Assembly: GCA_033063855.1 (NCBI GenBank)
Contig: CP093831.1
Location: 10,416,001 to 10,480,000, forward strand
DNA: 64,000 nt
Source of the DNA: Smittia aterrima
Lineage: Eukaryota > Arthropoda > Insecta > Diptera > Chironomidae
Direction of reading: 5' to 3'
Positions 31,000-44,800 of this stretch are shown here, one piece after another. Each line of letters starts with the position of its first letter. The stretch's first letter is position 1. The position numbers were made by a program, and so were the translations under genes. The notes under the pieces were generated by a model. It did not search any database and had not been told where the DNA came from. It was given only the letters and a program-made list of their open reading frames with translations.

Positions 31000-33900
31000 G
31001 TTAGGAGTATAATGCGAGAAGAAGGAAAAGAACTATTGTAATCCTTAGAAATGATCTCAAATCCAACTTGTTTGATTTCTTTTGTGTCGCTCAAACGTTT
31101 GTCTCAAGTCGACTTTGTTGTTTGTCGTGTGGCATTGCATGTCGAGTGGATTGCATAATGTTTTCTAACGAGAGAGCGCAACATCTAAAATATTTCTCTT
31201 GTTTTTATTCTTACGTCAGGGAAATTACGATTCTTGAACTCAAGAAGTTGACGATTCAAAAAGAACTTAATGATTTAGTTTTCAACTCATTCAGATTTTT
31301 TTTTGTATTTTTAAGGAGTCGGAAATCCTTTTTTTCATTTCACTTCTACTTCTTCTTGAACTTTTATTTTCTCAACTTTTTCCATCGTCTCAAAAAGAAA
31401 AGTCGGCAAAAAGAAATCTTCTCAAACATTTTTATTCGAAAGAGTGTCTGTTTCATGTCTCAGTTCACAGCTCTTTTGTTGAATGGTCTTATGCAAAGTT
31501 TTTTCATTTTATTTTAAGTTTGTCTCATTGAGAAGTGTTTCTTGAAGAAGGAAGCAAAAGATTTCGTTTCAGGCTAGAAATGCTTCAGATGATTGATGAA
31601 CCAATGTGCCTCGGAGAGAGAGAGAATTATCTTACAAACTTTCCTTTGCTCGCAACATCTTTCACACTCAACGATTCAGTATCTAAACGAGAAGTGATTG
31701 ATAATGTTTAAAGCGCTTTAAGCTAAATAATTCATAATGTTTGTTCCTCTTTCTTCTTGTTTTTCTCACTTGGAGGACTTGAAGCAGTAAACAGCCGTTT
31801 AAATTGCTCGACATTAACTTGAAGGGTGTCTGGTGGGCAACTAGAATCTAAGAAGTCTGATAAGAAAATGTTTTCGCTTCTTTCAATTTCGAAAGCAATT
31901 AAATTAACTCAAAATCACTTTAAGCTTATAAACTCGGCCACGCAGACGAAGGGTTGCAAATTGAGAAATTAAATTTTTCTTAAAATTCCCCAACAGGAAA
32001 GGGACGAAAGAGATTTCCCTTCTCTCGCCTGACTTAAAAAATAATTTGCGTTTAAAATGCCTGAAGAAGGGAGCGAGACAGAGAACAATTTATCGCGAGG
32101 GAGTAACTTTCACTGTCGCTATGAAATTTCAAGAAACATTTGGAAGGAGTTGATGAATGAAGATGAATGAGGTTTATATTTCAAGAAAGATGACGAAGCA
32201 AATGTTGAGATTCAAAAATAAATTTACTCGACAACTTTATTCTTTCATTTTATTTATTAAAAAGAACTTTAACCTTTGACCCTCCGATAGTTGAAATGAC
32301 CAATAATCCACAATTAATTGAGTATAAAGCTCTTCACGTCCTCTGATTATCATTTTGATGGAAAAATGTCGCGCACTTAATTATCGGCGGCTTTAGTTGC
32401 AATTTCCCTCTGATCGTCTGTTAAATAATAAAAAGTTGAGTGCATTTTAATTCAAGGTTTAATTTAATTTTGGGTTGGATCGATAGCTCGGCTTTACATG
32501 TCAATACATTTTAATATTATGAAGGTCGAGTATCAATAACGTCAAAGCATTGAAAATGAGATTCACTCAATCAAAATGTTCACTTTATGTTTGACATATC
32601 TGATGATGATTCCTCTTCTTCTCTCGAGCGAATAGCAAAATAAATAAAATCCAATGACAAAACTGTGTCACCAATCTCAACCCAAAATTGAATGTCACTT
32701 TTATCGACACAGTTTTACGAGCGCCATCAAAACAGCGAAATAAAACAGAATCACTCGACATAGTTGAGAGTCGCTCGCACTATAAGCTGACATTTTTATC
32801 GCCATAAAAACAAAGTCGAAACAATAGCAGCGAACGACGATGTTCAAGGATTGCTAGAGGGAGACAAGAGAAATAATCAGATTGTTGAAGCATATTTTTT
32901 ATTAGCATCATAACGTGCACTCAGGACTTTTACAACTAAATATTTTTAGGGCTTTCCCTGTGTACAAGCTTATGACCCGTAAAACAAACAAGAATCAATT
33001 TTCCTCCTTCGTCGAAAACTTGTTTGTTCTCCTTAGTTTGCCTGTGCCAACTAAGTCGTTAAGCCGTTGAAAAGAAAAGGGTTTCGACTGCTACTTCCAA
33101 TTATCATAAAGTCATAGTCGATGTAAAGAAATAAAAAATGGAAATCCAATTTCCACAGCGATAAACACGTATCATAAACAGAGCGCTCTGTTCCACAATG
33201 CGAAATTTCGGAAGCTCATAATAATTTGAATGGAATTTCAATATTTCTTTTACTGCCGCCTTTGTTTTCGCTCCCTCGCGTTTCATCGAGTCTTGTAGGC
33301 TGTCAGATCGGAGCTGCGTCTTGGGGGACGGAGGGATTGTGGGGAACGGAAGAGAAATTCTATCTGTTTAAGTAAAGATAAGAAAGTCTCTCGTTTCGTT
33401 CTGTCTTTGCCAATTTTAGGAATTTTGTCACTAAAGACATGCCCAAAGGGCAATTGTGATGCCTTCGACTTGATACTTATTCGTTTTCCGTTACGTTTTT
33501 TTTTGTTCCGGGAGGCCTTGGGATGGATCGTAAATTAAGTCGAGAAGGTTTTTTGGAAGAAACCTTGAAATTGTTGAAAGCGATAACACAACTCACGATC
33601 GTCCCTTTTTCACATGAAGAAGAAAGAAGAATGTAAATAAGTAAATAAATAATAAGAGGCTGAGGAATCGTTGCCATTTTCACCATTTTCATCTTTTTCT
33701 TTCTCCTCCGGAATCAGCCGAGGAAAGGATCCACCCGCAAGGGAATACTTTCGCATCGTCTTGTAAATAATTCTTCGTTGGCATCTCATTCACATTATTG
33801 CGGATGTTTTCCTTTCCTCATGTATGGGAATAGCATGAGAAGTCGGAAGATGAGGAAGTTGGAGAAAAAGCTGAAAGCACATTATTGGAAATTTTCTCGG

Positions 33901-36900
33901 ACGACCTCACAATTCCGCCTGAAGCTTTCTATTCGTCTCGACGCTTCTTCTTGCAACGACACAGGAAATAATTACAATATTATTTTGACATTTTCGGTAT
34001 CGTGGGTTGAGATTTATCTACTTTGCATATAAATTGAAATGTGGATGTGAATAATGAGACAACGGCGTCAGTCGTTCACTTGAACTGAACTTGAAGTGAT
34101 TTATTTATGTTTCTTGTCTTGTTGCTAGTGATAAAATCTTTTTCGGGCGATTTTTCGAAGAACTTGCTATTAAATTACATTCAACAATTCATTGTCATCA
34201 TCCTTGAGTTTACACGAGTGACAACTGCAACGCAGATTTATTCCTCGCTTTGCAATTCAAGTCAACAGTCACGATTCTTCGCTTTTATTTCTACATTTGT
34301 TACTTACGATTAAGATTTCTTCATCGGAGAGCTTTGCACAAAGTGTAATGGAAATGTCGCTTGAATTCCTCGAATGTCATGATAAATTGTTTGATCTCAA
34401 TTTGCATACAGAAATTACCTTTGATAATAAGTACTCTCAGTTCGCAATTCTCAAACGTTTCTATGACACTTCACACCGCACAGTCTCAGTCTTAAAAGCT
34501 TGAAGGCATCTTAATGTTTTGAAATTGTCGGAGTGGAAGACGAAAAGCAGCGTGTAATCTCGTAAAAGAGAAGCATATGGATTACGTTTTGTTTAAATCA
34601 GAAGTCAAACAATTTATTATCCCAGGATTTCGTATTGTTTCCTGTCGTAATAAAAATCTTCTTACTCTCACTTTCCCTAGCAACGCAGTCTGTGGCTTAA
34701 ATGAAATGTGTAGAAAAGACTTTGTAAAGAATCTTTTGCGAAACACATCCAATTCATCCTTCTTAGGTCATAAATGTAAGCGAAGCGAGAATGGCAACGA
34801 AAAAATAAAATAATAAATGCCAAAAGTAAATCACATACACAAGATTTAAGATTTTATTTCTTTCCATCGTCGCTTGCTGACCAAAGTCGGCTGTCGCAGA
34901 GAGAGGGAGACGATATGGCAACAAAATGTTGAGGTTCGCCCGTAATTATGATAAATTGATTTAATTAATTTGGGATTTCTGTAAGACGAGATTGCATGTG
35001 CTCGGCCAACCGTCACATGGCGCAAAGCAACAACAGCAAGACGACTTTCGAAGCTGCAAGTAGCAAACATTAATTTTCCTTCGCCGCTAGAGAGTATGAT
35101 GAAGTGGGATTTCTTTCGTTTTTGTTGAAATTGCGGAATGAAACGAGCTGTGACAAATTGGGGAAAATCTCTGCAGTGCTTCGCCTGCTTCTGCTATGAT
35201 CAGAGCGAGCGAGGGTGGCAGAAATGAAGAAGGCAGAAAGAATATGAGAAAGCAACATATGGAAAATATTATTTTTTCACTTCAATTTCTGAGCGACTGC
35301 ATCTGCAATTGATACGCATTGAGCCAACAATGATAGAAATATTCGAATGGAAGTAATTAACGAGAGAAATCAACAAACGATTCTAATAGCAAATGACATT
35401 AACGTGACAAATCCCCCTCAAATCCTGCTCGTTGTTCAGAAATTGTTGCAAAATCTGATTTCAGCTTTTGTGGTTCATGTTTCTCCGAAACGAGCTAAAT
35501 TGCTAAAATCTGAGGCAGGTGCAACAAACATTGATTTTGCTTTTTGCGACGACGGTAAAATAAAATCTATTTATATCAATTGTAAAGAGATTTATCGTCC
35601 CACACATTTCATGTTTCGCAAGACCAATAAAGCGACATTAAATTTCATGGATGTCGAGGCTTAACTTCCCAAGCATATTTCGTGTCGTTATTGATTGCAA
35701 TTCGCACAAAAGCCTGAACAAATAATAACGAACTTTATGAAAATATTTTTTTATTTCAGATTTTAATACAAAATGATTAATTTTTAATTTCAATATTCGT
35801 GGATTGTTAGCTTATGATGTCCCACGAATATATTTCGCGGAAATTGAATTATTTCCAACTCTCGGTGATTGAATCGTTGAAACTTTCCCGAAGCTGTGAA
35901 CTGAAAACTCAATAAAAATCGATAAGGATTGCATATTTGTTTCTTTATTGCGACAACACTAGCAACTCATTTCGATGGCATCGGAAGCAAATTTAAATTG
36001 CAACCATTGTTTTCTCAATGTGATAATTGTTTAAATTACTGTTTAATGCAAATACAATCGAGGCGGCAACGGGAAAATTGAGTCGGTCGGAAAATTTATT
36101 GCGCCATAATGGACACGCAGTGTCCTCTGTCGACTCATCTGTTGAATATTTAATCAGTCGCAATTGTTGAAATTTTTTCATACGTTCCATTGCATTTGGA
36201 ATGAGTAAATTTAAATTACAGAACAGTGGCTGTGAACAGACAAAAATTCTTTTCATTTGATTGTCAGAGCATAGCAGAGATTAAAAAATTTGTTAATTAG
36301 CGAATGACATGAACGATATTAAAGAGATTATGTCTGAAGCAATGACTAATTAAAGTTAAGCATATCACTAACGTAAGCAGACTAACGATGTCATCATTAA
36401 AATAATTTACACGATTCTCAGCTCCACTCCTTTGCTTTCGTCAACAGACATAACAATAATGACTGATTGTTGACATTGCTGTTTCTCTGAGTCTTCGCTT
36501 GATACTACGACAGTTGTCTCTAATTACTAATGCAAATAGAATCACTCAATATCTTGTTTTCCAACAACAGATAAAGCCTTGACATTAATAGGATTGTAAT
36601 CGACTTAAGAATTTGCAATCGTCTCGAGAATATTGTGAAGACATTTTATATCAAATTGACCGAGTCAGGGAAAACTTGAAACGCTGCTCGATGACAAACT
36701 TTTCTTCTTTAATGAATAAATTCAAAAAAGGGGAAACTTCTTCCTTGCCACGATGACCATGGCTCATTTGTCCAGGACAAAGTTATCCACATGACAGAAA
36801 GTTATGAGCCGAGAATGAACGAAAGAGAAAGTTTATCTGACCAAGATCATAATAATAAAAACTAATGAAATTTTTCGCAGCTGTGTCCGTGTCCGAACGA

Positions 36901-37736
36901 GGAGAAGACAAACCGAGAAATATCCTTGAGCACGTTTACCGTTGAGAGGTATTTTATTACATGTTCAAGCCATAAAAGGCTTTTGGTTTCTTCATTGTTT
37001 CGATGCTTGAAGTTGATCCAAGCTGTTGAGCGCATTCCATTTTTTTTGTTCTGACTCGAAGAACGAAGAGATGAAGCAATCGATAGTTTTGCTTGACACG
37101 AATAATCTTTTTAAAACTCTAGAGCTTGGAGCAGGAGAAAGTTTTTAAATTAGTTCAACAGGAGAATTCTATTAAAAGCTACTCAACCTGAAAGGATTAA
37201 ATTCTTTATTCATTCTTCTCTAATGGATCAACGAAAGTTTCTTTTTCGAGTTTTTTCCTCTCCTGACAGGATTTCCTGAGATTACATTATGGTAAGATGC
37301 GAGAGCATTAAAGGAAAGTTTTCGACTCCCGGCGATTAAGCGAAACGAGTCGCATTAAGTTCAACGAACATAAAAACTGCTCTAGCCGAATTGTTATGAC
37401 AAGCGACAAGCTGTTGTGAAGCAAAACAGAAAGCAATTAATTTTTATTGAGGAAAATTGCGATATTTAACGTAGGTCCGAGGGTTCCTGACTCAGTAATT
37501 ATTCATTAACTGTTTGCGGCACTTGTAGAAATTATAATTTTCCAGCAACTTGATTAATGATTTTAATTAAATTTGTGAAAGAAATAAAAATTGATTTTGC
37601 TGAACTTTTTCTTTTTAATGTAATTTTTTTTGAAGAGTTCAATGTTTCTCGCTTCGATTGAGTTTGTTGCACTTCTCAGATTCAATGATCGAAAACTTAC
37701 TAAAGCTCTCACAGTTTAAGCAACTCTTCTTCTCAT
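31000..37736. other. Spacer between arms of inverted repeat 1
   Basis: 6.7 kb of AT-rich sequence with many short, T- or A-rich frames and no recognisable gene, RNA or transposon domain. A 149-codon frame at 31068-31517 is Phe/Ser-rich low complexity and was not accepted as a gene. Confidence 0.5.
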
Positions 37737-38745
37737 TGATGTAAATACGATCCTTCGACGTAGCTTGTGAGGATTTTCTTCTCTGATTACTTTCTCGATT
37801 TTTGTTTGCTTCGCTTGAAAGTTTTTCTCTGCTCTTGGCTGTTTTGACGGTAAACAAACTTTAATAGCTCGTTTGCTGTAAAGTTCGGCATCAGATGATC
37901 GAAATTATTCATTGTGAGTGTGTGTGGTTGTAGATGTAAACGGAAAACTTCTCGGATGTGTTTACAACTTCAGGGCATGAATGATGGGAAACAATTTGTA
38001 ATTTTAGTTCTGAGCATTCCCACAATTTGATAAAAAAAACTTCACGAGCTAATTAATTCTCAACTTGTTCTCGGGATGAGCTTCAAAGTTGGGCGGACAG
38101 AAGCTCAGTTGATTGAATTCATAGCAAATTACGTTAATTACTCATCAGTGTCATATTTTTTTCGTTAGCTCTCTCCCCTTCCGCGCCTTCGAGCGTCAGC
38201 TGTCAAAATGGGAAACGCTGCGCTTTCAGTAATTTTCTCGTTAGTTTGCTGCTGAGAAACGACTTCTGTGGACACTGCTGAATTGGCTTTTTGAATTAAT
38301 TAGCCGATTTGTTTGATGGACGCTGCGGTTGTTAATTAAATTTATTTCTCTCAGATGCACTTGACCAAAATATTTTTCATCGCCTCAGCTTCACACTGCA
38401 AGTTTGCTCTTCGCATTCACTGCAACGGATGTCCATCGATTGATTGCTTTTTTGAATACTCACACGTCCATCAATCGTTTCGCTTAAAAGAGGCTTTCAG
38501 CGCTCGATTAAAATGTTTAAATTTCGATCGAAACGTTTTTTATTCGCTCAAAAGTTTTCCATGAATTTTGTGAGCAAAGCGAAATATGAAAAAATTGATG
38601 AGAAACACTTTGCAGCGAATGTTTATAGAAAACTATTTTCATGGCCAGGAGTACGATTGAAAAAGCTTTTTGCGAAATCCTTGAATAGGAAGCATCATTT
38701 GATCTCTTAACGCACGAGTGGTTTGCATAATGACTTTGGTGATTT
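37737..38745. repeat. Inverted repeat 1, right arm (~1.0 kb)
   Basis: The partner of 29988-30999 in opposite orientation. Similarity stops sharply on both sides, at TGATGTAAATA on the left and GGTGATTT on the right. Confidence 0.9.
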
Positions 38746-39829
38746 CTCTAAAAGTTCTTTCTCGTTTCAAACGACTTTAAATCGTTTCTAAAATTTCTGA
38801 AGATTTTCAAGTTTATCTTTTCAAGAAAGTTGTAACTCTTCTCTTCAAGATGTTTCTGAATTGCTTGTCGTTAGTTACTAAGTTAGAACACTGAGTAACA
38901 GAAATTGAGACAATAAAACGACAGACAATCGTTGATAGGCAATAACCCGATAACAAATAGGAAAACTAAATAATCCCACTCAAGGAAAGCTTTAAGCAAA
39001 TATTGATGCACGCAATGGAATTAATTAACATGGCAACGGTAGAGTGAGCCTAACAAGAACTGACAATAATCCTTGAGTAAGTATCTAAGACGAAAATTGT
39101 TTTCCTTTCATTTTCACTCGATTCCTGTGAAAGAATTTAATGAAAACCGAAAGGGAGCAACACAAGTGATTTAATTAAATTCGGATTAAAACAGTTATTT
39201 ATGTCATCTCGCCTTTCATCTCACGCTCTGTGAAATAAAACTGTTTAATTTTATGACATCGAAAGGTGTTGTTTGTTATGTGACGCCGTAATTTAGTGAA
39301 AGCATTTCAGGAATTTCCCCTCTTCGTGTTCGCTTCAACCCCTAAGCGAATGCGACATTTATTTAGATTCCCTCACATTTCATTAACAGCATGTCGAAGT
39401 GTGACGAAATGCCTTCAATGAGAAAATTTAATTGGAAAATCGTTTTTCTTTTCGATGCAACTGAGGGCTTTTATGTTACTATCAGTTACTTCATGCTAAG
39501 CTCATTAAAACAGGGAGAGACAGAATTTGTTTTATGTGAAAATTAATGGAATTGAAGTTTCGCAAAACGAGAACGGTTTCGGATTTCATTAAAATATTTT
39601 CGAAAGCAATTTTAATGAATTTTGAGTAAATGAGCAAACGTGGAAGTTGGTTTGGGGGGCTGATGTATGTAAGTCTCATTAAGCTCGTTAAATCAACTCG
39701 TTGAAACGCTGTAAAGTTTGTTAGCAAGGGATTTCGTTCAGAAGTCACAAGCGCAAAGACACGAGTTGGAATTAATTTGGTGAGCAAACAAAATCACAAA
39801 ACAGGTTGAAAATTTCGAATCCACAACAG
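38746..39829. other. Gene desert between inverted repeats 1 and 3
   Basis: About 1.1 kb, AT-rich, no supported gene or RNA. Confidence 0.4.
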
Positions 39830-40101
39830 GAAAACTGATTGTCGAACATCACCCAAAATCGTTCTCTTGGGGAATGTAAGAACACAAAACACGATGAGTT
39901 TTCTCATTTGCGAAATGAGTTTTCATTTGCTATGCAGTTTGTTTTACTAAGGACGAGCGATTCGTTCATTAAAGTACTTGCAATTAACTTTTTGCTTTTC
40001 CGCAAATCTGTTTCGAACCGTTTCGTGATGATCTTTGGCTTTCTGCTGACTCTTTACAAACTTTCTGACAAATCGATTCTAAAGCAATAATGTTGCCAAG
40101 A
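39830..40101. repeat. Inverted repeat 3, left arm (diverged)
   Basis: Matches the reverse complement of 46666-46895 at clearly lower identity than the other repeats, with an indel of about 40 bp. The best block is AAACTGATTGTCGAACATCA at the left end and the stretch from ATTCGTTCATTAAAG to CTGACAAATCGA. It lies immediately beside the left arm of inverted repeat 2. Confidence 0.75.
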
Positions 40102-40155
40102 GTGTTTCAAAGACAAATAAACTTTTTCTGCCTTCGAAGAATTGAAAACAATTCG

Positions 40156-40636
40156 TCTAATGGATTATTAATGTAACACATTTGCTTCGCTTTTGTAAAT
40201 CCAGGCTTTCGTTTGCATTAGATTTGATTAAAATCGTGAAGAGAAAGCGGCGCTTGGAATGCTGCGTCGACGATAAAAAAAGTCATCGAAGGATGTGAAA
40301 TGCAATGTTGTTGCTCACATTGCGAAGTTAATTTGATGAAGATTTCATTTCCCCTTCGGATTCACTTTCACAATCGCGACATGAACCAGAGAAATTCCTC
40401 CCCGATGATAGATGTTTATGTTTCTAATCAAAAGTAATAACAAAACGGAATGCGAGTGGAATCCTTTTCATGCGAGATTAAATTCCGTTGCAATTGAAAA
40501 CTGAATCCATCGAATCGTTTCTCCCCTTCTCGTAACGAAATCACCCTCGCCAGTAAAAAGATTTGCGTTCGTCTCCAAATAAGCCTCGACCCGAGAAAGG
40601 AAAATCTGAAAAATGCGCAATCATTTATCAAATTTG
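40156..40636. repeat. Inverted repeat 2, left arm (~480 bp)
   Basis: Near-perfect reverse complement of 43508-43989. In the 220 bp I compared closely, only about two or three bases differ. It contains no plausible gene. Confidence 0.92.
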
Positions 40637-41817
40637 AAATATTATGAGTCGTCCTCTGGAGATTATAATGATGAAAAAATTAGCTCAAGAAAGTTCTGCA
40701 GTTGAATTTTTCCTCATTTGTGTGTGAAGAAATCGATTTGAGACAAGATATTCTTCTGAGAAACCTGCAAAATTTTTTATGACCTCTGAAGACCTTTTCA
40801 TTTCTTTCTTACCTCGAACAGCGGGAGCTTCCTTCCTCGCACGTTGTTGATTCGTCTAGACGTCATTAAATACAAAACTGCGATCGCCATAAATTAATTT
40901 TGCGTTCACGAGTTCTTATTCTTGGCATCAGGTGCACGGAAGCAATTTGCAAATACAACTGTTGCTTCAGCGACGACAAGTGACATGTCGCATGAAACAA
41001 ACGCGACAACCGGAGATGCAACATATTTTATGTTGCCGACCGGAGAAGTTTTTTTGATTTACGCAAATCGAGAACAGCATGCTCACGAGACGAGAGAGCA
41101 AGAGAGGATTCGAGAGCCCCAAAACGGAACATTTTCCGCTTTCACACAATCACATCCTGCGCTTCCTCCCCAAGGTAGGAAAATATTGTTTGTTATGCTT
41201 TCAGTCTTGCTTTTCCGTTCGTCGAGTGAGAGCGCTTGATAATAAACGTGACGCGATATTTTATTTTTGTCTCATCAGTAAAAAAGTTTATTTTTCCATT
41301 CAAATCGAAAAGGATTAAAAAAGACACAAAGTCCGAATGAGTCGAGGATTAAGCTCGACAGAGAGGAATTATTCAATTATGATGGAAAAACATTTTAGCT
41401 CTTCGGATTAACTTCGATCATAAAAACGCGGAGCATAAAATTAATGTTGCTTCTTTCTACACTTGTGTCCATCATCGATAAAAAAAGTGAAACGTGAAAG
41501 TCCTTCCCGGAATATTTTTCTTCTCTTTTTGCGCCTCTTTACGATCCGTCAAAATAAATAAAAGAGAAACGTGAAGCAAAAAATATTTTCGTGTAAATAA
41601 TTTTTCATTGGGAATGACTTCCCGCTGCGAGACAGCTTGACGCCGGATGTTTTAACTGTAGTCATATTTGTTGTTCGCCGTGTGTAGTCGAACGAACCCT
41701 CTCGCCCCCAACGATAAATTCATCGCATTGTGTGCATTGCAAAATTAATAATTTAATAAATTTTCGTTGTGCGTAAATTAGTCGACAAACAGAGTGAAAA
41801 ATATTTTAAAATTAGAA
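40637..41817. promoter_or_regulatory. Netrin upstream region inside inverted repeat 2
   Basis: About 1.2 kb upstream of the netrin start codon and enclosed by inverted repeat 2. It must contain the 5' UTR and perhaps the promoter. No core element can be assigned with confidence. Confidence 0.4.
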
Positions 41818-44800
41818 ATGATGTTCGGCGTTAAACTGATAATTTATGTGAACATAATTGGCTGGCCGCTCGTGTCTGCAGGGCCGTCGGAATCATTTAA
41901 GAAATCCTTCACACCGCAGGCGTACGATGCTTGTTATGACGAGGATCGGCCAAATCGCTGTTTGCCGGATTTTGTAAACGCAGCCTTTGGCGTTCCTATC
42001 TCCACGTCCTCGACGTGTGGTCTCAATGGTCCTGTCCGCATATGCAATAGCACAAACCTGAGTGATTCTCCCGTGTGTAGTTTATGTGATGACGCTAGTC
42101 CTAAATACAGATTTCCCGCGAGTTATTTAACCGACATAAACAACTCGAACAACATAACTTGCTGGCGTTCAGAGCCGTCTCCTGCTCCTGTATCTATTAA
42201 TACTCCTCCCGATAATGTGACATTGACATTGTCACTGGGCAAAAAATACGATTTAACTTACGTGAGTTTAGTATTCTGCCCACGTTCGGTGAAGCCCGAT
42301 TCATTGGCCATTTATAAGAGTACAGACTACGGAAAATCATGGCAGCCGTTTCAGTATTTCAGCAGTCAATGCAGACGCTTTTATGGCCGTCCGAATCGTG
42401 CGAGTATAACGAAAAATAATGAACAAGAGGTTTTGTGCACGGACTCGCATCTCTACAATAAAGATACAACGACACTTCAGGGATCGCGGATTGCTTTCAA
42501 CACTTTAGAGGGTCGACCGTCGGCGGCTGATTTGGATTCGTCTCCTGTTCTTCAGGAGTGGGTAACAGCAACAGATATTCGTGTTGTGTTCCATCGTCTG
42601 CAGCTTCCACCACAGGAAACGGAAGTCATTAACGATGTTTACACGCAACCGCCAAAGCCATCGATGATAAAATTCAAAGACGACTTGTATGATGACGATA
42701 ATCAGATTGACATGTTATCATCAACAACAATGGCGACATTAAACGACAGACAAATGATACATTACGCTCTATCAGACTTTTCCGTCGGTGGCCGTTGCAA
42801 GTGTAATGGACACGCTTCTCGATGCACCCGAGGTGTCGACGGTCAATTGGAGTGTGAATGTAAACATAATACATCAGGACGCGACTGTGAAAAATGCAAA
42901 TTATTTTATTTTGATCGTCCGTGGGCACGCGGTACATCCCGAGATGCAAACGAGTGTAAAGGTGAGCAAACAATTTCCATCATCATCATTGAGTAAAAAA
43001 GAACATTTCCCTTTTTCAATGGCAACCTTCTGTTCCGTGTACTAGAGCACAAAGGAAAGAGGATAATACATGCAAATGATGTGTGCTGGCAATGTTGTTT
43101 ATAAAAATAATTGGAACCAATTGAGCTATCATAGGATTTTATTTTGCGAATGAAAAGGGAAATTTTATCCCTTTTTCTTCTTGAAACATTGAGAGAGAGA
43201 GACTTCTTCATCGAGCCCCTCGTGAAATGAACAACAAAATCATTTTTCTTTCTCACACGTTATCCATGAACTCGCTTTTCTCGATTGGGATGTTCGTTGA
43301 GTATTATGTGTCTCGATGGGACGTTCTAATAGAGATTGGATATGAAGACTCGACACGAGGACGAAGCTTTGAAGAGGGAGCGAATTGATAACTAAGGGTT
43401 GTGTGATGTATGAATAAAATTATGGGACTTTTCCTGAAATAATTTTCTCATCATGAGGACATTCTAGACTGCGATCCCAAATCATTTTCTACATTTCCGA
43501 GAGATTTTGAATTTGAGAAATGATTGCGCATTTTTCAGATTTTCCTTTCTCGGGTCGAGGCTTATTTGGAGACGAACGCAAATCTTTTTACTGGCGAGGG
43601 TGATTTAGTTACGAGAAGGGGAGAAAATGATTCGATGGATTCAGTTTTCAATTGCAACGGAATTTAATCTCGCATGAAAAGGATTCCACTCGCATTCCGT
43701 TTTGTTATTACTTTTGATTAGAAACATAAACATCTATCATCGGGGAGGAATTTCTCTGGTTCATGTCGCGATTGTGAAAGTGAATCCGAAGGGGAAATGA
43801 AATCTTCATCAAATTAACTTCGCAATGTGAGCAACAACATTGCATTTCACATCCTTCGATGACTTTTTTTATCGTCGACGCAGCATTCCAAGCGCCGCTT
43901 TCTCTTCACGATTTTAATCAAATCTAATGCAAACGAAAGCCTGGATTTACAAAAGCGAAGCAAATGTGTTACATTAATAATCCATTAGATAAATGGTTTT
44001 CAAATTGTAGAGGGGCGTGGAATGAATTTAAATGCCGCAAACTTCATGCAAGCGATAAAATACTTTTTTTTGACAATTTTACATTTACGAGAAGAGTTTT
44101 ATTTTAAATTACGTTTGAGGCATAATCGCAATCCTTAAATTCAAATCGAATCGGATTTCGATTAATTATTTTCCGCTTTCGCTTTTTTGTTCAATTTGTC
44201 TTTTGTTATCTTCCGCTTCACAAGTTTCCTTCAATCCTCATTAATTCGCAATCAAAATATTTACACTTCCGAGTCAACCAAGCGATAAAAAAAAGATTTT
44301 CATTGGCGTCGCTGAAATCTCATTCACGTTTTATCTGAATCCGAGTCGATTTATTTTTTAATTAATTTAAAATCGCAAACAGAGCCGTTCTTTGTTTTTC
44401 CATCTTTCCTTTCTCTCTATTTACCGAAAACTCATTGAACTGTTGATAATTCTTGGGAAAACAGAGGAGATGAAAAAAAGAATTTGCTTGTCGTCTCCAT
44501 TTTCCCGAAACATTCTTTTGATGCCGTTTGAAGATAAAAGGGGAAAATTGAAGCATTTAATTTCATATTTCTCGTTTCAAGTTTTTCTTTTCGATGTTTG
44601 AAGTTTTCAAAAAAATATTTTAAGGTAAAGAGAGAAAAATTCGTAAAAATTTAAAAGGAAAACTCTCATAAGCTGAACCTACGTGCCGCCACCTTTTTCC
44701 CGAATCAACTTTCACCCCAATCTCGTCATGTGATACAATACGCTGATTGTTCACCGATTTATAAAATAAACATGAAAAATTATTCACGGAAGGAGTTTGT

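Noticed and set aside
31068..31517. 149-codon frame in the desert
   Set aside because: Phe/Ser-rich low-complexity translation of T-rich DNA, with no motif or splice context.
40922..41239. 105-codon frame upstream of netrin
   Set aside because: Alanine/threonine-rich start is not an ATG signal context and no domain is visible. It may be part of the netrin 5' region.
28759..41700. tRNA or well-known microRNA genes in the desert
   Set aside because: Looked for TPsiC-like GGTTCGAATCC blocks and common conserved insect microRNA seeds by eye; none was convincing.
41794..41817. Eight extra codons before the netrin ATG
   Set aside because: They would need a GTG start; the ATG at 41818 begins the signal peptide.
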